This document shows positions 34,947 to 46,980 of a stretch of DNA of 64,000 nucleotides, piece after piece. The notes below the pieces were generated by a model, which did not search any database, had not been told where the DNA came from, and saw nothing but the letters and a program-made list of their open reading frames with translations. Origin of the DNA: Argentina anserina (taxonomy: Eukaryota; Streptophyta; Magnoliopsida; Rosales; Rosaceae); the NCBI RefSeq assembly GCF_933775445.1, contig NC_065873.1, positions 8,742,001 through 8,806,000 of the forward strand. The letters are read 5' to 3'. The position numbers and the translations under genes are program-made. How positions within the stretch are numbered: the first letter of the stretch is position 1; every line of letters starts with the position of its first letter.

Positions 34947-37721
34947 CAGAGGCGGATCTATGCCTAAGAAGAGTGGGACTCAAGTCCCACCCAAAATTTT
35001 ATAGAGAAAAAAATTCCTATGTGTATGTATTGGTTTTTTATAGGGTACATGATATCTATAATGATCAAGTCCCAGGCAATCTGTTGGTTAATATTGGACT
35101 TGATCTTGATGATTGTATGGTCTTGGGCTTGCCACATAGCATTAGACTTATTTGGACTTACTCAATTAAACAAGGACAAGTCCAACTTAAAAGTCTCACA
35201 TTTTCCTTTTCGTTGAAAACAAAGAAAAAGGGTGCTTCTCAGTTCTCTGACTTCTCTCCTCTCAAGTCGTTGTCGTCCCACTTCTTCACTTTATCTCTGT
35301 GACTCTATGATTCGATTCCATCCAACTGATCCAAGCAAATGAAGCAATCGATCATCCTATATCTCCCGCCACTCAAGTACTCAACAACTGATTCATCATC
35401 TCCATCTCGGGACCATCTGTAAGTGTTCAATCTAAATTAAAATTAGGGATTCTGGGATATCTTATTAGCTGCCAATCCCTTCCATTGTTACTTTTAAACT
35501 ATTGTTCTTGTCATTTTATAACTTTTCCATTTGTTTTGAATAGGTTATTGATCTCAAAGTCTCAAAAGGATTAAAAGTTGGTGTTTGAGAATTGGGGTCT
35601 TGCTGTGCTTTAACAGGTTGTTATTCTTTTTTATAATTGTTAATTTATTTGTTGTGTACTTGTGTGTGCTATAACTGACTGTATTACAGAATTTCTAAAC
35701 AAAAGTTTCTTAATTCATATTGTATAGGTGATTGTAGCATGTCGAATGAGCAACCAAAAAAAAGGAAGAAAAACTTGATCAGTTCATACTTTACAAAGTC
35801 TGATCGTGGTGATGCTACTGCTAGTGATGCTCCAACACCAAGCTCTCCAGTAATTCCTCCTGAGATTCAAAGCAGTGGTATTGACTCTTTGAATAATACC
35901 AATGCTATTGAACGTGACTCAGGAAAACGCTGCCCTATATGGAAATATTCTGTCAATGAACGTGATTCGATCAGAAGAGCATATAGTCTGTTGGGACCAA
36001 TGCAACCTGAATGTGAGTTCCCTTACTCTCAATTTAGTGATCAGCAACGCAAGTTTCAGTTTTCTTGGTTTAAAGATAATCCATGGCTTGAGTATTCAGA
36101 AGCTAAGGATAGGGCATATTGTTTTCCTTATTTCCTTTTTGCTACTGAAAATCCTTTGAACTAAGCATTCACCATTGAAGGATTCAAAAATTGGAAGAGG
36201 ACTGTGCCTAGTGATAATGCTTTTCTGAATCATGTAGGAGGAATTACATCATCACATAATAGTGCAATGCAAAAGTGGGATGCATTATGAAACCCATCTA
36301 GCCAAATTGAGCCAATCTTTAGTTCAAAATCAGCAAAAGATATAGAGGATAACAGGTTAAGGCTCATAGCTTCTATAGAGAGTGTTAGATATCTAGCTAG
36401 CCAAGGAATTGCCTTTAGAGGCCATGATGAATCCGAAGAGTCATTGAATCAAGGACCTTTTAGGCAGCTTATCAAATCCTTTGGAAGAGTTAATCTAGAT
36501 ATTAAATGAGTTATAGAAAATGCTCCTAGAAATGCAACGAGCTGGTGCTACTCGTTGGGGCTCACATTATCGTTCAATTAGGGGTTTGATTGAATTGTTT
36601 GGTGCATCTAAAACTACTCTTGTTTATATGAGTGAGCAGGGACCAGTGGATCTTCAAAGAGAGGTTGGAGATGTTCTCAAAGCAATGCGGAAGTTTGTCT
36701 TTGTTTTTTGTTTACTTTTCATGAACAAGGTAATGAAAATTACTGAGACTCTTTCCCAGACATTGAAGCAAAAGTCTCTTGATTTTGTTCAAGCTATGCG
36801 GTTTGTGAAACATACAAAAGAATTGCTTGGAGACCTAAGGAAAGATGGATGGGCTGATTTCTTTGAACATGTGGAATCATTTTGTAAGAAACATGAAATT
36901 AAAATGCCTGATATGCATGCTAGTACATCTCATCGGTCTTCTATCACTAATGAGCATCATTACCGTGTTGATATATTTAATGCTCTAATTGATTTTCAGC
37001 TAAGTGAGTTGGATGGAAGATTTTCAGAGCAAGCAATAGATCTTCTTAGTCTTGCTTCAACCTTGGATCCTCATTCTAATTTCAGTAAGTTTAAAACTGA
37101 ACTTGTTCTTGATCTTGCAAGAAAATATTATCCTGAAGATTTTGATGATGGTGAGATGCTTTCTCTTGAGTCAGAGTGTGCATACTATGAAAAAGACATG
37201 CTTGATGATGCTATGTTTAAGAATTTGTCATCTATTTGTGAGCTGTGTCCATTGTTGGTTCAAACAAGAAAGTCAGAATTTTATCCAATGCTTTATAGAT
37301 TGATTTGTCTAGTTTTGACTCTTCCGGTATCTACAGCAACAACTAAAAGAGCATTTTCAGCCATGAACTACATCAAGAACAAGCTTAGAAATAAGATGGA
37401 AGGAGAGTTTCTAGGTGATTGTATGGTCCTCCACATTGAGAAAGACTATGCTAATTCTATTAGCAATGACTTTGTGATAAAAAAATTTGAACTTTCAGGT
37501 ACTCGTAGAGTTAGATTTAGTTAATTGTAATGTGTTACATCTAGAAATTTTTGTGAATCTTATTTTGTGTAAACTTGTATTTAAAGGGTAAGGCTCACTA
37601 CGTCCCCCCTTTCTAGGTGTATTAGTATTTTGCATATATAATATTGCTCTTGCATCATGAATTTTTTTTTTATGGTGGAAAGTCAAGTCCCACCCTGTTT
37701 CAATTCCTGGATCCGCCACTG
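34947..37721 (+). mobile_element. hAT element with decayed ZMYM/TTF-type transposase
   Basis: It begins CAGAGGCGGATC and ends GATCCGCCACTG, with a perfect 8-bp TSD GTCACAGT (34939-34946 and 37722-37729). Inside the ends, CAAGTCCCACCC occurs at 34980 and 37684. Transposase remnants fill 35739-37524 on the plus strand. Insertion interrupted the PPR pseudogene. Confidence 0.95.
35739..37524 (+). pseudogene. hAT transposase (TTF zinc finger, DUF4371, hATC dimerisation), broken
   Basis: The frame from 35739 starts MSNEQPKKRKKNLISSYF (basic, nuclear-localisation-like). It shows the TTF-type zinc-finger region (FSWFKDNPWLEYSEAKDRAY) and stops at 36162. Frame continues past that stop with DUF4371 residues (SIESVRYLASQGIAFRGHDE) and further stops at about 36288 and 36507. 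The C-terminal part (36520-37524, 334 codons open) has ATRWGSHYRS and ends with the hATC dimerisation motif (LPVSTATTKRAFSAMNYIKN). Family members are roughly 700-800 residues, so the central segment holding the first catalytic Asp residues appears deleted between about 36510 and 36530. Not functional. The mRNA would start after the intron-like 5' region at 34980-35730. Confidence 0.85.
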
Positions 37722-38264
37722 GTCACAGTCACATAGGCAGAATGGTATTTTACGTTACAACATCTGGGGAAACACTGATCCTGTCCAGAAACCTGAAGGA
37801 ATCATCAGCTTATTCCCCCCTCCCCCTCCGCAGTATATGCATAATAAAAACATCGCAAGTTATAACATCAGGGCATGTTCATATCTGGTGTCCCCTTCCT
37901 TGTCTTTCCACTCTTGCAGAACTCACAGATTATACTTATTCAAACCATGCTGTCAAGGAACCTAAACCTCTCCCCTCCAATCTTCCCATTTCTCACTAGT
38001 GTACGGAACTGTTTATTACTGAAAAGTCAAAAACAATTAGAAAAATCCCTTTTCAACATTCTGCAACCTACAATTGGAACTAAGATGTTCAACCTTAGAC
38101 ACAGCTACCATTCACTTTCGCCTATGTTCTGGTAACAATCATATGCCTAATGCTATCAGATTAAACAAGAACCCGCCCATTGCTCCATGTGGTACTCAGC
38201 TTATTACTAATCCTACCTCCAAAACCACTATGGAGTATGTGAAATGAGCAAAACCCATCAGAAC

Positions 38265-39421
38265 CTATGTTGCATGGACACGGACACGGCGCGACACGGC
38301 GACACAGAAAATCTCAAAAATTCCTCCTTCGACACGGCTCCGACACGGCAAAATAAAAATAATTATATATTTTTAATACATAAAATAAATTAACAATACC
38401 ACTATAAAGTTGTAAAAGCTCCGCCTTTAATACTCCATTACTTCCACTCTCATTGCTAGTTCACATCTAACTATTTCTATTTCAATAATCAATACTCAAC
38501 AATCTAAACAAACTGTAACACCCAAGATTTCTAATCTCGATTACCGACACATTATGACCAATTAATCGATATTTTCTTTAAATGTCGAAAAAATTAGTTT
38601 ATTACATCAATATTAAACTACACGTCGCAAATTGTTCAGAAATGTCTTCGAAATATTTTTCCGATGCTCGAATTAGTTTTTACGAATTATAATGTTTTAT
38701 TTTGTTTTAAAAATGTTTTCAGTTTGAGTTTTTAATTTAGAACTTAAGGGTCAACCCAACCTCTTCCCTCTTCCTCTTAAAATCCATGACCCGAGCCCAA
38801 GGCCCTAGCCCATTTTCCTTAATCCCATGGCACGCACTCCTTCTTCACTTGTGCGACAACTAGCATCGCTCTCACCTCTTCACTACCGAAGGCATCCGTA
38901 CCCTCTCCAAATCGAGTTGCTACTCAGGTCGGATCCAATCCAGATCGGAGCACCACGATCCCGCAACAATCGCCTTGTGGATCAGCAAGACGTTTTTGGA
39001 ACCACGACCAGCAGCCACATATCCACACCCAGCAACCACCATAGACCAATCACCCATGATCGCCGCTGCCCAGGCCAGAAAGGAATAAGCCAAATCCCAA
39101 CAGCCGTCCTGTTTTCCTCCACCCTTGCACCACAACTCGCCATCGTAAATTAATTCCCAAATTGAAAGAGAATCATCAACCGAGCATACGATTCAATCTA
39201 GATCCATAAGGATCGACAAGATCTCGTCCGACGACAGAGGGAGGGGCTGGCCGCCGGACAGTAACGCAGGCTCACATCGGTCAACGTATCGGAAATGGTC
39301 AATATTCAGATACGCCACGTGCCTCCTCTGATACGGAAAATATGTGTATCGTGTCGTATCGGCGTGTCCGAACGTGTCGGACATGGTGACACGCCTCTAA
39401 GCCCCGTATCCGTGCAACATA
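38265..39421. mobile_element. 1.2-kb non-autonomous hAT element (CTATGTTGC ends)
   Basis: Ends CTATGTTGCATGGACACGG and, inverted, CTATGTTGCACGGATACGG, are flanked by a perfect 8-bp TSD ATCAGAAC (38257-38264 and 39422-39429). GACACGGC repeats fill both subterminal regions. The interior from 38514 (TGTAACACCCAAG) to about 39170 looks like inserted LTR-type DNA and has a 108-codon ORF (38827-39153) with no domain. Confidence 0.92.
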
Positions 39422-39701
39422 GATCAGAACAAAACAAGAGCGTAGTACTTCAAAACTCCATAGCTTAAAAAGAGACTACAGCTGAATGATAGAGATAAAA
39501 GAAGAAACAGCAGACCTGGGTGGCGTGTTTCTTGGAGAATGCAGATGTTAGCCTAGTTTTGTAACAGAGCCGATGCTTCAAGACTGAAGAGTAGTTAATA
39601 ATAACTACCATCTTGTAGCTTTACTGGTAACAGAAGTTGTAGAGTAAGGAATGTTCAAAACAAACACAAGATTACATGCATGAAACCAAACAGCAAGTAA
39701 T

Positions 39702-40140
39702 CTAATCGTCTTCTGAGAAACCAATCATCCTCTTGAAACCAGGAAACAGAGAAGACTTGGGAGGTGGGTTTTGCTGATGCAGGTGCTCCTCAACCAAATC
39801 TTTGACAGATTTCGCAGACAGTGGGTGAAAATTGACACCCCACTCAGAAACAAAGCCTTTAACCAAAACCCATTTCTCATCCTCATCCAATCTGCTCCAC
39901 TTCTTGTAGACCTCGTCTGGTTTTGAATCCAGAAAGTGGCAGAGCTCCGGAAGAGAAGATGTCTGCTCTTGATGATGGCTTCGTCTCTCTGGGCTCGGCG
40001 TCGCTGATGGTCTTCTTCTTGTTTTTGCATTGGACTGTTGTTTGGGTTTGGTGTCTGGTGGTGGTGGCGGTGGAGGGGAAGAGATTGATGTGGAATTTTG
40101 GAGGTGGATGTGGGGAGAGGAGAGGCATTCTCAGAGCCAT
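39702..40140 (-). pseudogene. small plastid-targeted-type protein (DUF7026-like), two frameshifts
   Basis: The ATG at 40140 opens a leader rich in Ser, Thr, Pro and basic residues, ending TTVQCK, typical of a chloroplast transit peptide. That frame continues to ISDAE near 39995. The conserved protein then reads in a second frame (RDEAIIKSR, LLFR) to about 39948, and in a third frame from ELCHFLDSKPDEVYKKW through EKWVLVKGFVSEWG to the stop at 39702 (FKRMIGFSEDD). Two small deletions therefore break a single exon. I recall a plant family with this layout, whose function is unknown. Either the copy is a recent pseudogene or the assembly carries indel errors. No intron boundary explains the changes. 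Confidence 0.6.
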
Positions 40141-40219
40141 GCCAAGGAGTGAGACCGTGAGAGTTTTTGCCCTCTGGGGCTATAAATTAGGCAGTGTATG
40201 GGTGAGAGATTACTTCTAA

Positions 40220-41111
40220 ACGGGATTAGTTGGTATTGCTTAAGAATGGCTTAAAAGTTAGAAATGTTTCTTGGGACACAAAACAACAATTAGAAAAACA
40301 TTTCTCATTTGATCCAAATAAAACGTTAGGGACACTGACATGGGAAGATTATGTAATGAAAACGACGGCCGAGAATGATAGAAACCGAAATTAACCAGGC
40401 GGTCAGCTACGAAGTTTGCGCTCCGAGGAATCCAAAGATCAACAAGTTTTAAAATATATACTGAACCGGAATGCAAATCCTCCATGGGAGTTTGAAACGA
40501 TTTAGGCAATTAATAAGCAGTTTATAGTCCCACTAAGCTAATATGTTTGAGGACTGTAGCATGCAAGCCTTCACATAAAAGCTGTAGCCTCAACAACTAA
40601 AACAGATGCACCACTGATTTCTGCTAAAACGAAATCAGAGATGCTTTTGTTTTAGTTGCTGAGACTATCCGGAATGATCATGAATATCAGAACTAATAGA
40701 AGCTCTATCATTAGGTACAGCAGCATCAAAAATTTGTGTGAACTATTCTGTTTGCAATGTTTCTACATTGATAATGGAGATCTGATCCCCAAGTTCTTCG
40801 AAGAACAAAAAATGAATTAAAAATTTTTTAAAAAGAGCATTGAAAAGTTTGTTTCTTGTTTTCCCTCTGCATGTTACAAGTTGGGTGCAATTCGTACCAT
40901 CTAAATTTCCTTATCAGAATATGGAACATCTTCATCAAAACGGTGTCACTAAGTTCCTACTCAGACTTGTGACCTGCTTGTATGCTCTCCATTCAAAACG
41001 TTGTCAATATTCTTTGCCACTCTGCATATGGGGAAGGGTTAGAGCTAACTGCGTCATCTGTAGAACCGGTCCTGGAATCAATTTAGACCCATTTCTTCAA
41101 CAAAGTGTTCA
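40220..41111. other. spacer between the plastid-type gene and TBL
   Basis: This contains the 3'UTR region of the TBL gene. No other exon or element can be supported; the plus-strand ORF at 40840-41298 overlaps the TBL last exon and is a shadow. Confidence 0.45.
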
Positions 41112-44093
41112 TCATCCAATATCCAAACTGGTACAGATCAGTTCTGTTAAAATGTCAACCCATGTATCTGGTACACCAGGTAAGCACCAGTGCATGCAAT
41201 CCTGGCCCCAGACTTTGACAGCATCTTTCTGTCCCAACCAAATTGCTGGATGGGCATCTGCTCTGAACTCACTCAGACGAGTCAGGTTCAGCAATTGAAT
41301 ATCAGTTCCTTGCAATGCGTCTTCTATGAGATGATTCAGCAGTCTTTCTTCCTTATTTGGTCCATTGTTGCTGGGATCAAACCACAAGTCAAGCTATTGA
41401 GGCATTACTACACGATATTCTTAACAAAATGGTTGGGGAAGAAAGCAGAAATGAAATAAAAGATCTTCTTATATGACATATTCTAGAATCTTTAAGTGAA
41501 CTTACTTTAAGAACTTTAGGCTTATCATACAGAATGGAGCAGAACCAAACTGAATGTGATTGATGTATGTATGTAATAATGATGAGTTTAACTAAGGAAA
41601 TCATTATAACTCATACCTGCTGCTCCTCAAGGGGTTTATTAAACAAGCAACTGCCATTTTGATTCCAGTCACCCCCATGAAAATGTCTCGGTGATTGTAA
41701 ACGCCATAACTTCAATGTCTTCTGATGAATTTTGTTATGTATGTATGAAGCCATATTCTCGACAACAACTTTAAATCCACTTAATATATCAAGTGGAGGA
41801 AATATTGGGTCACCCGCGCGATAGAAAGTAAGAGGAGTCTCTTTCGGGAATTTATCAAAGCCCCACCTAATTAGTTCAGCCCAAACTACTTAGTCCAATG
41901 GTGTTTCTGACTATGAAACCATAACGAAATCCAAACAATGCAAACCAGATAATGATAAGCCAGCTCAATATAGGAAACCCTACAAAAGATTTAATGTGTC
42001 CCATGATAACAATTAAGAAGAATAGTTTTATAGATTTAACATTTTCATATACTGTACTATCTCTTTTTCTTTCCAAACCTAGTCATGATGCACAGACAGA
42101 AGTCCGCAAACATCAGGGTAACTCCGTAACTACATTATATTAGTCTCTATGCCCAGAAAATATTTTAATATCCATTAAAACAAAACAAACAGATCATTTC
42201 ATTAGTGAAGTATAACGTAGAAACAGGCTTGTACAGAAATGAAAGTGCACATATTGGTGGAAGGAAGACACCAATTCATTATTACGGTTACCATGCGGAT
42301 TGAGGTGATATTACCAAATATCAGTCTTGAAAACAAGGACATCAAAGAAAACCATCACATGTTTGGACATATCAAAAGAAACATGACAATCCAAAATGAC
42401 GTACAAAATATGGACAGGAACATACTATTTCAGCACATCCTTGTGAAAAAAAACAAACAAACTGCAGTTAAGATTTAAGACCCCTAAACAAAATGTGTAT
42501 CCCAGATTCCCAGATGCTAAGGCACTTACTCTCATGATTTAATCTTTTTAAAGCATAATAGATGCCACTTTGCCAGAGTCAAGTTTATTCATGCCTGAGT
42601 CATTAGCATAAGGAAAAGGAAATTACCAATGGCCAGTGTTGAAAACAAGGACGTCATAGAAATCACCAATGTTTGCCCAATCATCAGAAGGAATATCAAC
42701 ATCCACTCGATAAATTCCTTTCAGTCCATCTTGATCACCATCTGCATGCTGTTTTGGCTGCCACCTTGATTCAGTCATCTAGGAGCATGTGAGATTTCCA
42801 TTTGAATTTTTTTTTTAAAGAAGAGAGCAAAATACAGTAGTTGAGATTAAGTCACTTGAACATATGCTTTATTAATGAGGACAAGATAGAATAGATGAAA
42901 ACAAATCCACTTTCAAAATAAAAAACAAAGAAATGAACAAAGTCTATGAATTTCAAGGTTATAAAAGGACTAAAGACTCCAAGATAATATCACTCTTAGC
43001 AACTGCAATGCAGCTTTTCATTGTAAGAATAAAGATGATAGGGGAACTACCTCTGACTTCAAAAGCAACAGATACCACCTAAGTGAATTCAAAAAGACGA
43101 TAATAAAACTAACCCAAGTCACAGCTTTTCCACCCTCAATATACTGTTCAAAATACCTTGTATCTTGCAGTATCCAAATTCTAACCCGAAAAGTTTTAAC
43201 TTTTTTGCCCCTTCCTAAACCTTTAAACTGCATACTTCCACCAGCTTCCATGATCTCCATCAGAGACAATGAAGGACTTTGAATGAGAGATGAAACACCT
43301 CTTGGCCTAACTTAATGTTCATATTAAATCACTAGCCAATACTAAGACATCCAAATGATCCAATGCGACAGTGTGTGCTAATTTCCTCTAATATTCACAT
43401 ATCCGAAACTAGACAGATCGGCATTCTCTCCACTTGAATTGTATGGCTAACAATCCAACGGTGCATACTTTTGTTTTCTCATGTTTCGTCTAGATCACAT
43501 TATAACAAAAGCATATAATCTCAGTAAATAAAAACTAAGCCATAGGATAGAGAAAGTAGATAGTCTTACTCATATTTAGAGAGCAAGACAGCTCGATGGT
43601 ACCCAACAGTAACATTGAACTTGGGAAAATAAGCACCCCTCCAAGCCCCTCTCCTCTTCCACTTCTTAGCCCCCAAATCCGCAACTCTAAGCGTGCACAA
43701 AAACGACACCAACATATTCTCATTCAAGGAGTCACCGACAAACCCAATGTTCCTGTTCCTCATCAGACCCAGAAACCGAACCGGGTCGATCCGAGGTAAC
43801 ACGCAATCACGAGGCACCCATTTCCATGAATTGATGAGACCCATGTTGTCCCTCTTGTTCCTCAGACAGTTCCAGGCGTTACGATGAAACGGGCAGGTCT
43901 CGTCGTACACGGGTGTGCGGTCGGGGTCTTGGACCCAGCGGCCGTTAGAGTAGTCGCAGGAGGGTAAAGTGGGGATTCGCTTGGGTTGAGACGAGGAGAG
44001 GAGGGAGGAGTGGAGGAAGAAGAGAAGGAGGGTTAGGAGAATGAGCCATGGGAAGAGGGGTGACAGTAGCTTCGGAGCCATTGACATCACCAC
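41112..44093 (-). CDS. TBL13: trichome birefringence-like O-acetyltransferase (TBL12/TBL13 type), complete, four exons
   Basis: Exons are 44093-43570, 42764-42627, 41866-41617 and 41393-41112; all junctions are GT/AG and phases (2, 2, 0) agree, giving 397 residues. A membrane anchor (about residues 10-33, leucine-rich) is followed by the PMR5 N-terminal domain (CDYSNGRWV, C..NRDN-type region) and the PC-esterase domain. The GDS catalytic motif is GFVGDSLNENML; the exon 2/3 junction encodes NTGHWWGFDKFPKE; the last exon carries the D-x-x-H motif in GQDCMHWCLPG. TBL proteins sit in the Golgi membrane and acetylate cell-wall polysaccharides (xylan, pectin or mannan, according to clade). The substrate here is not known. 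The choice between TBL12 and TBL13 is by remembered similarity. A MULE ends 152 bases upstream of the ATG. Confidence 0.92.
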
Positions 44094-44857
44094 ACTCTCA
44101 TCTCACAATCTCAACACTCAACTGGGTTTTTTATTTTTTCTCAAAAAAAAAAACTTGGTTTTTATGCTTTTATAACTCTCATACTGTTATAAAAAAATAT
44201 AATACGAATCCAAGGAGAAACATTGTCTTTACATAACCCAAATAGGGGAAATTCTGGTTGGCGCGCCGGGCATTGCCGGATGGAAAACGTTAGTTGTCGT
44301 ATTCGCCAGCTAGCGCTGTGAATATTTTCTTACAGCCGATTGAATTTCTCTCACGTGCGAATGTTTGAATGATTTTGTAGGTTATATTTCGTGAAATCGA
44401 CATTTTATCTGGCACCTAGAAAGAAAGGACCGACTCATAAATCACTCACTAGTGTCAGATTGGTGGCGTGTTGAGATTCTATTTGGAGTGGATTATTGAT
44501 GTCGATCTGTTAATATTGCAATCGACATATTTCGCAACTGGTGGTCTAACGAGGACAATATATGAGGATTGAAGAAGAAGGTTTTTCTTATATCAGAGAC
44601 GAGCAAGGTAAACACTTGTATTAATAAGTTATGTAGATTTCAAGCGGTGGTGGTGTAGGTTAGGTCGCATCTCGATTTTGTAAAGCTCTATAATGTTTAT
44701 GTTGTTTTGGTTTGGGCTTCAGTGATAAACTGTCAATTTGATAAAAAGCGAAAGGAAGCGATGAATGCAATTAGAAAATGAACAGGTAGAAATCCCGTGA
44801 TCAGGGTCCTGTGTGGTTAGATCCTGATTTTGTACCGGTTTATTATTTCTGCAGGAG

Positions 44858-46229
44858 ATGTTGGGGAGCAAACATGAACAGCAAAGAAGCTCTATTTCTT
44901 CTGGCAGAAAGAGAATGTGCGTGGAACAGGCAGATGGATCGGACGACACACCTGGAAGGCGTTCGTAAGTGTCGGAAATGTAGTTGTTTTTGAACTGAGG
45001 AAACTCGTACAGAAGGAAGATGTTGTCGATAATTCAACAACAATGGTATTATCCGTGTTCTTATGAATTAACAGGGGTTTTGGTGATGATTATGCACTCC
45101 AATCGCATAGCATGACCTCCACACCTGATGATCAGGTACCAGTATCGCGAGACATGAATTTGATAAGTAGTATATTTCATTTGAGATAGTGAATTGAATT
45201 TGATTATATCATATATCAATTTTATATGTAGTTCTTTGGTTTTGATAGTGTATAGTTGTGATGGATGGTGACATTTTTTTATAAGGTTGATGGGAGTCGT
45301 AGGACAAACGATGTTGAAATGGAGATGAATAAAATCTCAGCATGTGATACAAAACAGCTAGAACGTGTAGCCGCACGAATTCCGAATGATCACGTAGTTG
45401 CGATAGAAGAGATGGGTTTGGGTTGTGTCCGAGGGTGGCGTGGCATTGAGGTGAACCCTTCGTTGTGCAAAATGCTGGTAGAAACTTTTGATGTGAAGAA
45501 CTCAACTATTAACATACATGGTCGTAACCTGTCTATCATGTACAAGGACTTCCATCGTGTGATGGGCGTGAAGTGTTGGGGGACTATAGTTGATACGAAC
45601 TCGTCAACTAAGGAAATAGAGATTAATCACTGGAAAAACAATTATCTGGCGTCGATGGTGATATTAGTCTACAACGCCTTAGGCACATGGTGGTGGGCAC
45701 ACACAATGATGAAGAATTGTGGATGGTATGTTTTGCACTGTTTATGTTATCAACTGTGTTATGTCCCTCGCGGCTAGGGTATGTTGATATGTCACTGTTG
45801 GTGCCGCTGACCCACCCAACTGTCATAAGGAAGCATAACTGGGCTGAGTTTGGCTACCGAAAGATGGTTGATGGAGTCAGGATGTACCAGAGCTGCGAAT
45901 CCACTTATGTAAAGGGATGTGTATTGTTTCTCCAACTCTTTTATCTCACTGTATTGCGTGAAAGAACATGTTTATTTCCCACTATGCCATTTCCAGTAAG
46001 GTCATGGGATGAGAAGATGTGTTGTAGGATGTATGAGAGGGTAGAAGAGTTAGGTGGTTTTTATGCACCGAAAGGTGTGTGGGTGTCAAAGAGGTACATG
46101 GGCACCGGATCAGCTGATTTTAAAGGTTCCTGTGATATTAGCACCGGTCTTAAAGCCAACGTTGTTGATGATATAGCTGACTTGAGGTCTAACATGAACT
46201 TCATACAACAATTAATTGTGAAGCTGTAA
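44858..46229 (+). pseudogene. MULE-B ORF2, three exons, one frameshift
   Basis: Exon 1 (44858-44964) starts MLGSKHEQQRSSIS and has a basic stretch GRKRMCVEQ; donor GTAAGTG. Exon 2 (45075-45135) completes a Ser codon and ends CAG|GTACC. Exon 3 starts at 45286 after TATAAG. It carries IPNDHVVAIEEMGLGCVRGW, INIHGRNLSIMYKDFHRVM and a hydrophobic block. The frame breaks near 45690 and resumes one base over (WMVCFALFMLSTVL), through LLVPLTHPTVIRKHNWAEF, LFLQLFYLTVLRERT, and GGFYAPKGVWVSKRYM to a stop at 46229. Homology to MULE-A ORF2 runs almost end to end up to this point; the coiled coil is cut short. This domain is known ahead of Ulp1-like peptidases in plant MULEs; no peptidase follows here. 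Confidence 0.75.
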
Positions 46230-46239
46230 TCTGCCGTGT

Positions 46240-46980
46240 GTGTACTAGGGCCAGAAATTTTGCCCCAAAGGGCCTGAGTTGAAATAGCACATTGCCTATT
46301 ACTCGTCTGCTTCTTCTGGGACTGAATTTTCAGCCTTGTATTTGAAAAGGGAACCCAGGCTAATAAAGAACCGTTTCAAAGGTGGGTCAAAATCACCGAA
46401 CCATTTCACCCCAACCCCTCCCCCATAGTCCTATAATATTTAAAAATATGGGATTCACTACTGCTGGGGTACCATGTCCTTTCGAGCACCATTTCAGAAC
46501 TTGTTTCTATGTCATTGTACATTTTCCTGCCGTCCTTTTGCATCTTCAGCCACATATTCAAAACCCTGCATTTGGAAAAGCGTAAACAACTTCCTAAACC
46601 ACGACTGAAAGCAGAGGGCCGGGTTGTTTTAACGTCCCACCGATCGCTCAATTTCCAAAGCTGGTTACCTTCCAGCAATTTCCACAAGAGTTCTGTTGGG
46701 GATCAAACTTCACCCATCGAATAGTTTACTTGTGGTGTTTGGGACACTTTAGTTCCTAGCTTGATCCAGACCTTGAACAATGGTACATTACAGGCCACAA
46801 ACATTCTGGGCCATAACAGCCCAGCAACGCCAATCCCTTTTAAACCAACCCATAACCTCTGCTTCTCTCTGTCATGCCTCATTGCCAGTAAACCGTCCGA
46901 CGTCCTTCTGAAATATCATCGTACTTTTGTTCCATACAGCGATGACACGGCATAGATTGTAAAACCTAAATCACAAATAA
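46240..46980 (-). other. unassigned segment in MULE-B, minus-strand coding potential
   Basis: The minus strand has a 93-codon ORF (46687-46406) preceded by another short frame (46870-46720) separated by one stop. Neither shows a known motif. The segment begins right after ORF2 ends with a GC-richer composition than its surroundings, so it may be a separate insertion. Confidence 0.35.

Larger units (their letters stand above)
34020..38256 (-). pseudogene. PPR protein pseudogene (P-type) split by an hAT insertion
   Basis: Minus-strand frames between 34946 and 34020 read like consecutive 35-residue pentatricopeptide repeats: TFTILIEFACKESG, then HVVTYNVLFNG (34907-34689), CKERKMDRTIEYLDIM and CYPDILTYNTS (34450-34300), ending SSVEQVEVKMQL near 34030. 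Beyond the inserted element (37722-38256) the frames give RFLDRISVSPDVVT and EFCKSGKTRKGTPD, further repeats. PPR proteins of this type usually bind organellar RNA. Many stops and frame changes show decay. It resembles the Arabidopsis At1g09900-like group as I recall it. The start is not visible; another hAT element (38265) abuts it. Confidence 0.8.

Noticed and set aside
38827..39153. 108-codon ORF inside the hAT element
   Set aside because: Low-complexity Pro/Ser/His content, no domain; lies within inserted LTR-like DNA.
40840..41459. Plus-strand ORFs over the last TBL exon
   Set aside because: The minus strand carries the TBL D-x-x-H exon in phase; the plus-strand frames are shadows.
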